DNA from: Rhea pennata
Lineage: Eukaryota > Chordata > Aves > Rheiformes > Rheidae
Length of the DNA: 64,000 nucleotides
NCBI RefSeq assembly: GCF_028389875.1
Contig: NC_084670.1
Location: 11,131,383 to 11,195,382, forward strand
Direction: 5' to 3'
The notes under the pieces were generated by a model. The model saw only the letters and a list, made by a program, of their open reading frames with translations, was not told the origin of the DNA and did no database searches. Within the stretch, counting starts at the first letter, position 1. Each line of letters opens with the position of its first letter. Of the stretch, positions 37,701-49,800 are shown one piece after another. The position numbers and the translations under genes are program-made.

Positions 37701-39196
37701 GACATACAAGTTTTGAGTGATCATAAACTATAATGCAGCCTCTAGCTTTAAAAGTCTGAGGAACTGAGGTAGTACACTGCGACCCCTCTTGCTATTCATG
37801 GTTTGTTCTTAGACTCTTTCTTAAGAATTTGTTATAGGTTGAGGTCACATTTAACTGACTTTGAGCTTGCCTGCTATGCTTCTGTGACAGAGTTGTTAGT
37901 ATGGTAGGGTATGGAAGTGGTCTCTGGGTAGGCTGATTGTGTAACATGGTTCAGAGTGCTTAGGAGAGTCACAGGATTCAGTGTGAGAGAACAGGCTGTA
38001 AAATCTAGCATATGGATTGGAGTGTACAGGCTGAAGGGCTTCAGTATTGCTGTTAGATGAATTGTTGTAAATAAGTAAGTTTTTTGCTTTAGCGAAAAGA
38101 AAGCATTGCATTTTAATGTGTCACATAGCTCAAGCTTTTTGTGCCGCTTCCTATATTCAAAGTGAGTTCATTTGTATATGAGAGTACCTGCTGTATTGGT
38201 GTATAATGTATTGGCATACAGCTGCCTTATTGCTGGAGCTGAGCAAGCTATTGACTTTTTCAAGGGCTCAAGACAACTTTGAATTTCCTGTATGAAGTGT
38301 GTTTTTTGTGCTCTACTTGAACAGAAACGGGCGGGTAGAGATTAACTGAAGCATCACTTAGATTTGCAGTAGCCTCTATGTAGAGGTTTGCAGATCTCCC
38401 AGTAACTGTGAGACCTACAAGTGAAATTGTTTCAGAATAAAGGTTACAAAAGTATCAAAATACTTGGTAAAAGGTTTGAAATGATGTGCGAGTCATTATT
38501 CTAACAAGTATAAAGTTTGGGGGTTTAGCAGCACCTAATTTATGCTAATTGTGCAAACATGCGATTTGCAAGGCTTAGGAAGACATCGGTCTAAAATGAT
38601 GCATCTCTGAATTGCACTGGACTGGGTATGTACGTGTTAGACTTTGAACTACCCAAATCATTGATCCTACCAATGATATCAAAATAGCAGGTTATGAGAC
38701 CTGAATCTTATGCAAGATCTTTTCTAAATTGGTTTTGGAGTGAGGTGGTTTTTTTTGTTTTTTTGGGGGGTTTTTGGTGGTTTTTGTTTTTTTTGTCGTG
38801 ATATTAAAAGGTGTTTTGTTACCTTTTGATATGCTTTCCTTTTCCACTTATGAAGGCTATTAAAAAGCCTTTTTGTGGAATATGGATACTGTATTTTTGT
38901 GGTGTTTTTATTTTTGTTGTGTAGCCAGACCTAACTCCTACTTAAGAATTCCAATTCTGTGGCATTCATCTACTTAGACACCCTTAAATCTAGAGGACGT
39001 TTCTGTATGATTTTTGTCTCTTTGGTCCATTTTTCAGCTCACTGAATCATTCTTGAGGTTCATTAAAATCCACTTAAACAGTGTGACTCGCTTCTGTCAA
39101 TAGTTTGAAATGGCTTAATTGCTATACAATTTGTTCTGGAAAGCATATTTATTCAGAGGGTAATGAATCCTGTTTGAATTTGTGCAACTTTATGTT

Positions 39197-39199
<3 letters not shown>

Positions 39200-39236
<37 letters not shown>
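39200..39236. repeat. T37 homopolymer
   Basis: Thirty-seven consecutive T, the longest homopolymer in the window. It lies about 450 bp before a CR1-like fragment and is likely length-polymorphic. Confidence 0.95.
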
Positions 39237-39239
<3 letters not shown>

Positions 39240-39689
39240 ATTTTCCCTTTTCTTCCAGTTACTTCTCAAACTTTTGATCCTAGCCTCAGAAGGTCACACC
39301 TAAAGTAGTCTTGTTCCTGTGCTGAGTTCAGCATGCTAGGGAAGTTGTTTGATCTGCAGCAGTTACTGCTACATTTCAGCACATCCCTATATACACTGAA
39401 AAATGACTCTTTAATATAAACAGTGCTTGTTGGGAAGTTACGCTTTTCTTGTTAGCCGTGGGAGATGTTTATTAGCTTGTGGTACCGAGTGAGAGGTTCA
39501 GGGAGTTCCTAGGTCGTTATTTGTTATGGCCAAATCCACTCTATTCTTTTTTTTTATCTTGGCTGGTACTTCGTAATGGTTATGAGACTACTTGTTGGTA
39601 CTGTGGCTCACATCTTTTAGGAGAAAAATGTTTCCCCTTCTCAAACTTGTGTCCAACAGTAGCATCTAATTCTGGAAGGAAAATGGTAT

Positions 39690-40500
39690 GAGAAGGAGAG
39701 AGCATATTAGAAGGAATGACCCAGCGGGTAAAAAGGTGGCAGTTCGTTTAGAATCCCCTATGTGGGGGGTTATTTTGAGCCTCTATCTTAAAGACCAAAA
39801 AACCCAAACCAGCGTGCGCAGCAGAATAAAGCATGATGTAACAAGTGCAGTGCAAACCAAAATTGTTCAAAGAATGGAACCTTATCCAAACAAGGAAAAG
39901 AAATTTTTTGTTGTTGTTTTCCGTGGAGGAATTTATGGAATTCCCCAATCTGGATGCTCTCATTACAAGAGAAGTTGGAGGAACTGCCTCAAACTGATGC
40001 TTAGAGATTTCAGAACAATCGATAGAATGAACAGTACAAATTTGCTAGCGCAGATGGCGTTCATCAAAGAACTCTGAAAGAACTTGGGTGTAAAATTGTG
40101 GAGCTGACTGTGGTGTATGCACTTAAGGCAGTCTTGGTAGCAGAGGAATAGCACGCATGATACCTGTTTTCAAAAACTGGGAACCAAAGGAACAGGCTTA
40201 AAATGAGCTGTTTTACTGGCTGGAGATTGGGACTGTTGTGGGTTATGCATGGTGTGCCCACATCTTGCACATGGCATAAAAGCCTCGTATCTCAAAAAGC
40301 TTGAGTTCCAAGGTATGGAGAAAAGTGACAAGGATAGCTGGAGCTATGGAGTAACAACTGTACAAGGAGTAAGAATAGATTAACCTTGCAGCTTGAAGAA
40401 AAGAAATGACTGGCAGGGGGTATAATGTTGTCAGTGACATGGAGAATATGAATAAAGCAGGAATATTCTTTAGTTCTGCTATTTGAGGGAAAGCTAGATG
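39690..40500 (+). mobile_element. Degenerate CR1-type LINE fragment, sense
   Basis: Matches in order to the CR1 reverse-transcriptase region as I recall it: GAGCTGACTGTGGTGTATGC near 40100 and ACCTGTTTTCAAAAACTGGG near 40162. The 3' coding region follows with a large internal deletion: GAAAAGTGACAAGGATAGCT near 40319 and AGCTTGAAGAAAAGAAATGA near 40390. A 129-codon open frame at 39688-40077 overlaps the 5' part but contains no motif I recognise. The first 300 bp is assigned less securely. Confidence 0.5.
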
Positions 40501-41966
40501 GATTTCTAGTCTTATCCAGTCTTATCCATATCTTCTCTTTACCTTCCTTAGAAATCTTGTTCTAACTTCTTTAGGGTTCCCAGTAAGCACTTTTATATGG
40601 GATGGTTTTATTAAATAAATCGATGGTTTTGCTATGAGTAGTATGGACCCAAGTTTCCTGTACTATCTCAACACTCAATGTTCCCTTGAGGAATCCCTGG
40701 CAAAAAGATTGTGAGGATGTGAGGATTTCAGTCTAGTTGGAGGGAAGGGAGAACAGCCTTCAAAGGCCATGGTAATCATAGAGTATCCTTGTATTACATT
40801 TTTTTTAAATACCTAGAATAATGTAATTATTGCCTGATGAAAGTTGGCACATTTTGGAGTTTTTATAGATACACTGGTTTTATTAAAGGAAGGAGAAAAT
40901 TAATATCATGAGTAAATAGTCTCTTGACAAGGGAGTCTGGCTGTATTTGAGCAGGTGAGGAATGCAGTGGGAACATAAAGAAGATGAGGCGTGTGGTGTG
41001 GCAAAGCTTGCTTGCTGCCTGGGGTCTCATGATATTACTTTAGCGACAGATTTTAAAGTTCCTGTGAAATGTGGAGATCTTCATCAGCTGCATGCAGTTT
41101 CCCTTCTCTTCTCCATATGCTAAATATACTGTTTGTATTGCTGTATTAGAAATTAAATCTGAGTAGTGATCTTTAATAAGCATACATGCCATTTATAAGG
41201 AGAAGTTTTTTTAATTAGATCATTTCAATTTTGTTTTTGATCAGAGCTCAAATAGCTTTTGGTATGTACACTATATTCTTTTTTTCCTTCTGTTCTTCTC
41301 TAGCCATGCTTTGTCATGTTTTTGCTATTGATGGTTTGTGTTTTGTTTTTTTTCTTCATAGTGACTACAGTTTCTGTCTCACCTCTTTGATGGAAGAGGA
41401 CTATGACCCAGAATTGAACTCTCCATTGTAGAACAAGAAGCTCTTGTTGAATAATTTGTCTTCTTTTAAAAGCAGCACCCAATCTACAAGAAGTAGAGTA
41501 GAAGAGATCATTTTTGGACCTGGCATTTTTCTGTTCATGTGACCTGTGTTTCAGCATGTAAATGGTGAACAGGGGAGAGAAATATTTGTGCCTGCTTTTG
41601 AGCTTTGCATCAAGTAGTGCTTAGTTCTGTGGAGCATTATAAGTTACGTGAAGTCCAGAGTATATCCAAACATTCTTTTTTTATTATTATTATTATACCT
41701 TTTTAGCTACTGTATGCGATTAAAAATGAAGTTTATGTTTTAAGAGCACTTGGACAGATGCTTCTTGTTTAGATCTCATTATTTCAGGCAAACATTTTTA
41801 TATAACATAGTCTTTTTTTCCAGAGTTTTCAGATCCATCTGCTACAGACCATGAATTATCCAGCAGACTTGGGTGCATCTGTTCAGTATTAACCATGGGG
41901 TTGCTCTGAATGTTGTCATGCAGACTTGACAAACCTTTTTGTAATGTAAAGGCTGACTTCTGTAGT

Positions 41967-42009
41967 ACCACGACCAGAGGAAATTTAATGAGGTGAACGT
42001 GGTCGTGGT
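41967..42009. repeat. Perfect 10-bp inverted repeat with 23-nt loop
   Basis: ACCACGACCA at 41967-41976 is the exact reverse complement of TGGTCGTGGT at 42000-42009. The arms contain CpG in an otherwise CpG-poor intron and end 46 bp before the candidate 5' UTR exon. It could form a hairpin in RNA or bind a dimeric factor. Confidence 0.85.
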
Positions 42010-42055
42010 TCTTTTTAAAAAATATAAATTACCTTCTTAGGTATTTTTTTTGTAG

Positions 42056-42259
42056 TGTGAGTGCAAAGAGAGGTTAAAATGAGCAGCTGAGGGGGTGAAG
42101 GGCACAGTGGGCACGAAGTGCGGCCTCTCGTGCTCTGCTTCAAGACGCACTATTGCCTCAAGGCTGGCCTTACGGCATCCTAGAGAAAGAAGGAACCAGG
42201 AGGTCTGAGTGAAGCACAGAAAAAAGTGAGGACATCGGACTGCGGAGGCAAAACTCTGC
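42056..42259 (+). other. GPBP1L1: Probable noncoding 5' UTR exon of GPBP1L1
   Basis: A strong polypyrimidine tract and acceptor (TATTTTTTTTGTAG, ending 42055) and a consensus donor (CTCTGC|GTAAGT at 42260) bound 204 nt that are more GC-rich than the flanks. The exon sits between the CpG-island exon and the first coding exon, on the right strand. It contains a minimal upstream ORF, ATG-AGC-AGC-TGA, at 42079-42090. It could be constitutive, alternative or a cryptic pair of sites. Confidence 0.5.
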
Positions 42260-43075
42260 GTAAGTGATCTTTATACTTTTTTCCTTTGCCTTATGGTTTT
42301 GACTTATTCGTGGCCCAAAACAGAGTAACAGTAAAATAAGAATTTTTAAGGTTTTGATCAGTGAAAGTTGCTATGACATATCAGGAAGAACAGTTCAGCT
42401 TCAGATTCCTCAGTGAGGTATATCGGCTGATCTTCAACTGAACTTCCATTAAGATACAGAGCCTTCAGCCAGCTTTTTTTTTTTTTTTTTTCTCCCCCCT
42501 AATCATTTAGTTCCTTACCTGGAAGGCAATTTCAGCATAGGATGTTCATTAGTGTGTGGAACTTGGTGGATCTGGATAGAATTTTGAATTGTGAGCTCAG
42601 GTCTCTGATCTGCACTCAGTGTCTCTAACCTTATCAGTTTAGTCATATTTAGTTTACTGCCCTTGGAATAAAATATACAGTGATCACCCATTTGTAGACT
42701 GTGAGACAACAAGCAATGAAGGACTGGATCCCAAATTCTGGCATTTTTAGACTTTCATACATCTGTGCCTTGAATGATTTGTGTATGCTATTCTGTTTTC
42801 TTCCCAACTCTAGAGCCTATCCTACCATGAATTTTGTAGAATGTGTTTTTAAAATGGAATTGTAAACAAGTAGTACCTGGGAGTGTTTAAGTTCTTACCT
42901 ATCTTGGTCAGAGAAATAAAGTCAGCAGTGAAAGCTGTGTTTAAGTATAGTTGAAAAAACTATAGCACTTTTCCCTTCCTTTTATTATAGATCAGGTTTT
43001 GGAAAGTAGAATTGTGTGGTTATCTCAGTTTGGGAAAGATGACAGGGAATATTATTTTCTTCTTATTACTGACAG

Positions 43076-43130
43076 ATCTTGGCCATGAGGTTTGATGCCT
43101 CATTTTATTGAAGGGAGACACTGGACCTAA
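43076..43130 (+). other. GPBP1L1: 5' UTR part of the first coding exon of GPBP1L1
   Basis: The acceptor TTATTACTGACAG ending at 43075 opens the exon, which carries 55 nt of leader before the ATG at 43131. Two earlier ATGs (43085 and 43094) occur in this leader. Confidence 0.75.
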
Positions 43131-43841
43131 ATGGCGCAGCATGACTTTGTTCCTGCCTGGCTTAACTTCTCAACGCCACAGTCAGCCAAGGTAAATTTCA
43201 ATGCAGATCAATTGCTGTTACAGCTATGAAAATTTAAAAAAAGGAAGAAAGAAAAAGAAAAAGCTCCAATGTTTTCCTGAACTTCATTTTAACTTCTTTT
43301 GTCTTTTTAAATATCTAGGAAAAGCTTTTGGGGGGAACTTAAGGTGGAAAAAATCACATTTGTTTGTTTCAGCGAATGCATCCCTTCTATTTCAGAGGAG
43401 GAACAATTCTTTGCATTCAAACATGGAAGTAATTCAGTGTCTTTACCTTGAGTCTTGAGTGGAATCCCAAGTAGAAAAGGATTAAGGAAACTGCTCCAAC
43501 ACTGTGGGGGGACCATGGGAGTGTCAAAACTTGACCTGCCACTTATTTACAGATTAGCATATAAGTCTCTGTTTTTTGATTCATGAAAATAATCTGGCTC
43601 TTGCTGGATTGCTCATTGGTAATAAACTCGGAATGTTTGATCCACTTAAAACCTAGGCTCTGCAATTTTTATAAATGAAACAAGGTGAAGAGTAACACAT
43701 TCTTTGGAGTTTTTATGCTAAAGCATTAGTATTTTCCACGATATCCGTGTCCTTTCAGCCCAAAAGTTCTCTTTGCTTAAGTATCTGAATTTTTGTCAAA
43801 CTGTTCACATCTTCTGTTGCTGCCAGTTCTCTTGCCCGGAG

Positions 43842-43875
<34 letters not shown>

Positions 43876-46800
43876 GGAGGTGGGGAGGGTTGTCAGTGAA
43901 TGAACACCTGTGTATCATTCGTAAGATTTCTTAAATGAACTCTGCAAAAAATATGTGTTTACAAAGACTCTGCTGGTAAGTTCAGTATGTTAAATTCTTC
44001 TTGTTTTTGTTTTATGCCATTTTGATGGCATAAATGTTTGATGTCAGCTAAGCAGTATAGATACAGATGCTGTGTTCTAGTACAGCAATGTGGAGGTTTA
44101 GGGGGAATTGTTTTTTTTGTTGTTGTTTGTTTGTTTTTGCAAACTATCCCACTTGGTCTAACAGGCTTACAGAATGCCCTAAAGAGTGCTTTGTTACACC
44201 ACCTTTTTCTTTCTGCAGTCCCCTGCAACCAGCTTTGAGAAACATGGAGAGCATCTTTCACGGGGAGAGGGCCGCTTTGGGGTGAGCCGTAGGAGACACA
44301 ATTCTTCTGATGGATTTTTCAATAATGGACCCCTCAGAACAACGGGAGGTGAGTAAGAGGGACTAGAACACAGTCTGAAAACCAACATCCTGGAATATTC
44401 TACAGAATGGAGAATTCTGCAGAATATGAACAATATTTTTTCAAAGTACACTCTTTCAAAATGCTCTGTAGGAAACTTGTGCTATTCTCTTCTCCCATGC
44501 CACGTGTTCAGGCTTTAAGGAGGTTCTGTGGTAATTGTATGTACATTGTTCAGCTTGGTTTATTTTGAGATAATCACACTGTAGCATAAGTTTGGCCTAG
44601 TAGTTATTTAGTGAATATTGACTTAACAACAAGAAAAACGTCCTGATGTTTCTAGAATTCTTCATGCTGTGTTGACTTATCTCCTTTTTGTTTAGACTGC
44701 TGGCATCAGCCATCCCTTCTCCGCCATGATTCTGTAGATTCTGGTGTTTCTAAAGGAGCTCATGTTGGGCTTTCTGGCAGTCAGCCTGGCTGGCATGGTC
44801 CCTCACGGGGCCATGATGGTGTCAACCAGCGTGGCGGAGGAGGAACTGGAGTTCATCGCCACTGGAATGGCAACTTCCATTCTCGGAAAAGTTCCACCTT
44901 TCAAGAAAAGCTGCCTGTTGAAGCCAGGGAAGAGAAGAAGGAAGATAAAGAGAAGTTACAATTTGAGGAAGAAGACTTTGTAAGTGTATAGCTTCTCATT
45001 AGAAGTGGCAGCTGAGAAGTGGCTTTTTGGTTCTCATTTTTGTTAGCTTTGGTAGGTAGCAAGGATCTAGAGTTACATTCCGTTTAGTGTTTGAGATCGC
45101 TACAGATTAACAAAATGATCCCAGTGCTTATAAGTTAATTAGTATCCAGAGTCCTAGGGACTTGGTGACCTCTTGGATCATGGGTTTTGGCACATTATAA
45201 TATTTTGCCAAATGGTTATTATGAACTGAAGACAGCTTTGTAACACCAGTGAAACTCAAAAGGTGACACTTTGGTCTGCCACAAGAGTAGTAGTTGTGTT
45301 GCCTTGTGGCTTTGCTCACAAAGCCATTTTTGCTCCTTAAGAATATCTATTTGGTGTACCTTCAGCCTACCTGCTCTTTCTGTCCCCTGTATTCTGGTAC
45401 ATGTTACTATGTGTGATATCCTTCACAAGGTTATTCATGACATGTGCTCAGACCTTTGCAACCATCTGCCTTGGATTTTCTGGAATAGTACTTTCTTATC
45501 AAATATTGTTTACTTATCTCTGTTAATTTAAGGATCAATGCTTTTTCTCTACCACGTCTTTCTTCCATCAGTATCTCCAGTTGATCAATTTTCTTCTTAT
45601 TCTGGCATTCTGATTCATGTGGAGTATTATCAGTACAATAGTTCTTATATCTACACTCTGTTTTTACCAGAATATGTTTAGTTTTCCAAACTTTACCAGG
45701 TAATACTTGGACTTTCTGCTTTATCCTTACCATATGCATTCCTAAATACTAGTATGTCGAGGTGTGTGCACCTTCCCTGCTTTTTCCTTATGATTTATTT
45801 TTTTTTTATTTCTCTTGTCTTATGATGAAGATTTTATTTTAGGCCAAGCATTTTATTTTCTGTAGCTTGTGTTTTGCTCTCTAGACTCTTCTTGACCAGT
45901 GTAATGAGGTCACTATCATCTCTGAAGCACTGGTAAATGAGTCTAATGTGATTCCAGTTACTTCATCTTGTGGTGCTAAAGCCATTGCCTCTCGCAATAA
46001 GAGTATGCAGAGTTGTTTGTGTCAGTCTTGAACATTTTACCTAATCTCTCTTTTGACTTTGCCACTGGAAAGCTAGTTATAGCTAAAACTGTCATGGCAG
46101 TTTGTTGCTGCTTTTGTTTGGGAGGTTAAAAGTTGAAGTGAAATATGTGAATGCCACATGGCTGCTTCAGGCCTGAACGTAGAGACTCCATTTAAACCGC
46201 CACGTGAGCCAGTCTGAATTAAGTTGCTGGACTTTTCAGTCTTATGCCCAGGGAGTGATTGCATGATCTGTTCAGCTACCCCTGCTGTAGGAACTGGTAG
46301 CCTACTCAGAGGATAGTTAGTTATCACCTTGTATCTAGGTGACTTCTGTTAAACTGATTTCCCAAAAATGTTGTGATTCAGAATTTCTGTGAGCCTATTC
46401 TTTAGACTGTCAAAAGCCTGTTGAAATGTAGAATGTTATCATAATGATTACGATTATGTGCAGTTGTATTCTGTCTTAGTCTAACTGTCTTTCGTGTACC
46501 TTGTCATTCTCTTCAGCACCTTGAGGAGCATCTTTCCCCAAATACATGGCTGTTTCTTCTGTAATTACTTCCCTAACTTTTTTTGAAGATGATATCAAGC
46601 ACTTTATAGCCTAGTAGCCAACTTTGCTGAATAACTCATGTGTTGTCTTTGCCATAGTGGTGAAGCTAATGTAGACTGTGGCTAAGTATGTAGCTGGTAG
46701 GCCTGTGCAGCCAGCGAAATGGTAACACTTTTTCTGAAAGGTCTGCAAAACTGGCTGTTAGCCTGAAGTTCCTCTGCAATGTGAGCACAATTACAGTAAA

Positions 46801-49800
46801 ACTGACCTAAGAAACGAAGCATTGAGAGGACGTTTTAGAGTCTGAGGCAGTAATTTACACTATGGTTTAATATTTTTTCCTAACTTGTATAGAATAGGAA
46901 TGCCTGCTATTTCAGAAGCTCGTTATTAGAGACTTATGCTGTGGTCATAGTAACTAATATATGAAGAATTCACTAAAAAGACAAAAAAGATTATTTTGAA
47001 CTTTAGCTGGGGGAAGAGGAATAGCTTGTCAGGAACATTTGTCACTGAGTACTTGTAACTTTTGTACTCTTTGCCTTGAGCTTGGATATGACCTTAGTTG
47101 TTCCAATGATACTAAATCAGAGGTAAGTCTGCAGAGAACACAGTCTGCATACAATATTGTTCTGAAAAGTGGAGCTTAACATAAATAATGTACATGTAGC
47201 TTTTTTTGTCTGTAAATATATATGTATACACACAAACACACACACACACACACAGACACACACATATATGTATATTTGCCTCTCCTTTCTATCAGGAAGC
47301 CTAGCATGTTTGCTTTGTTGGCTGAACTGTAAATGTGAGTCTTGTTTAAAAATAATAGTAATAAATAAAAATACATATATATGGGAAGTGAGAAGAACTT
47401 TACATGTTGATGATGTTGATTCTCTGTTACACTTTGAGGTGCTGATTAAATAATTCTTTTATGGCTGTATTAGTTGGCAGAAGTTACTTAATTATACAGT
47501 AGAGGAATAAGATACTCTTCTAAACACTCTGATAGTTGTGCTGGAAATAGAGCAAAAGCCAAGGAGACTAAAAACTTGATTTTAGATATTTTGTGACAGA
47601 GCACTCTTCTAATTCAAGCGCTGTTTAGAGAAACCTGCTTGTGTTCTATTGGGTTACTAGGAGTGTGGTATGTTAATACAGGCTTTTCTTTGTTATTTGC
47701 AATATAATGACGTACTCAGTTGGACTGTCTTTTTACAGCCATCTTTGAATCCAGAAGCTGGAAGACAGAACAACCAGAACAAACCTCTAGGGATGCCTTC
47801 TGGAGTATGGGGTAGGTAGAGGTATTTACATCATTTCATGGAATGTGATGCTCAAGCAGAAAGTTACAACTGATAGTTAAATGCTACTTTATTTCTGCAC
47901 ATGGAAGATCCTGAGGGCTTGAGTGAAGGAGACAGTTGCAGTTTTCTCTCCTTTGTTTTCTTTCCGCAGTCTTCACTAATCTCTTGGTCTTTTTTGCCTG
48001 CCTGTTCTTGTCATGGAAAACTGCTAGTGGCAGTAATGTCACAGCTCTGTTTGCTTACCATTCTACTGCAATCGTAATTTCATGCAGACATCACTGGAAA
48101 GACAGAGCAGATGTGAGTGAACGAGACATCAGTTTCTGGTTTGTGATCTTCATAGATCTTTAGAAATACAGCAACATTGTCATAGTTCAATGGTTTGGAT
48201 TTATTTGCTTTTTTTAAAACTTGGAACGGACTTACCTCTGATTGTGATGTGGGAGAATCTATGCCTTTTAAAAGAACCTAGAGTGAAACAAGGTAGCAGT
48301 TCTAGGAACTAAACATGGGTTTGTTAATCTCTAGAATGCAACTGGATTAATTAGCTTCGGTACTCTAAAGAGTAAGTAAAAGTACAAAAAATAGAGTTCT
48401 TGCTATAATACGAGACTTTACTGTCTTCCATATTTGTCAGATATTTACTATTCTAATAAAAAAACTATTTAGTTTTTATGTTTGGTTTTAGGTGTTTATA
48501 TTATTACTGCTCTCTAAATTCTTCTAGTCCTGAAGTTGTGTTGATTTATCTTAAGAAAAATACTAATTATTTTTGTTGAGAGAGTGCCACATCTTTTGAG
48601 GTGTAAGTTAAGCAAAGTATTTCTGCTGTGTTAGTGAATTAACACAGTTGATTCACAGTTGTTCAGAAAAATGCTAATATCTGCTCTGATTCTTGCAGCA
48701 TGACACAAGGCTGTTAGCTGATGTCGCTGTAGACTTTTCCCTTCAGCTCAAGGGAGCTGTTACGGTTTAAATGAAAAAATTGGGTTTTGACATTTTTTGC
48801 CCAATATCTCTGCTTGAAGCTAAACAAAAGAACAGCTGATAGCAATCGCAGAATCGGGCATGTGTAGCATATAAGACTAGAGGGGAGAAATTGGAACAGT
48901 GTACTGAAGCTGTTATGAAACTGAAGTTTTATATTTCAGAATCTTTCTGATTTTATTTTTATAGAAAACCCTCCTAGTGCCAAGCAACCTACCAAGATGC
49001 TGGTCATCAAAAAGGTTTCAAAAGAGGATCCTGCTGCTGCCTTCTCAGCTGCATTTACATCACCTGTTTCTCACCTGGCAAATGGCAACAAAGCCACCAC
49101 TATTGTCCCAAGTGTCTACAAAAATCTGGTTCCTAAACCTGCAGCTCCTCCTTCCAAGGTACAGAGGTTTCCAGCTAAGTTTTAAAAAAACAAAAAACAA
49201 AACTCGGATCAAGGGAGGAATTTCTCCCTTGACATGGGAATCAAACCTCTAACAAATAAGAGTTTGAATAGTGGGTTTTGGAGCAGTAGCCCTTACAATC
49301 AAGACTTGCCTTTTAAAGTTTTTGTTCCCTGTTAAAATGCCATTTAGCCTGTCCATATATAAAACTTACCTCTGTTTTGACTGAACATCTGTCCCAATGG
49401 TCATGTTCTGATGTGCTACAAATCCTTGTCTTAATTAGATAAAACAGGCAGATCTGGAGAGGTGGAATGTGTGCTAGGATGTCCTTGAATTGTTCATGTA
49501 ACTACTCTGAAAACTTTATTGGATTATGATATTTTGACATGCTTAAAACACAATTGGGCTAAGATCAGATTAGATTGTATCATCCTGCAGTGTAGCTTTT
49601 TAGTTGAACCTTAAAGACTAATCTGAAAAAGTAATGGATTTTGTGCCTTCTTTGTGATTGAAATAGAGAAGTGTTAGAAAAAAAAAGTGAATTTTGTTTC
49701 TTATGTTAGTTCTAGACTTTGTCTTGCCCTGTTCTCCAGAGAATCTACATGTATAGATGCCCTAAAAATCCTGCAGGGTTGGTATTCAAGTACTAAAGAA

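Larger units (their letters stand above)
26480..42055 (+). other. GPBP1L1: GPBP1L1 intron 1, mostly featureless
   Basis: About 15.6 kb of AT-rich sequence between the CpG-island exon and the next supported exon. Apart from the CR1 remnants, homopolymer tracts and inverted repeat listed separately, I see only short chance frames. No RNA gene was recognised. Additional alternative 5' UTR exons may be hidden here. Confidence 0.6.

Noticed and set aside
39688-40077. 129-codon + strand ORF
   Set aside because: It overlaps a CR1-like fragment, has no recognisable motif and no splice or promoter context; best read as chance opening in a repeat.
41231-41431. 66-codon frame ending MEEDYDPELNSPL after an acceptor-like CATAG
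   Set aside because: No donor, no similarity I recognise and no link to the GPBP1L1 frame; insufficient evidence for an alternative 5' exon.
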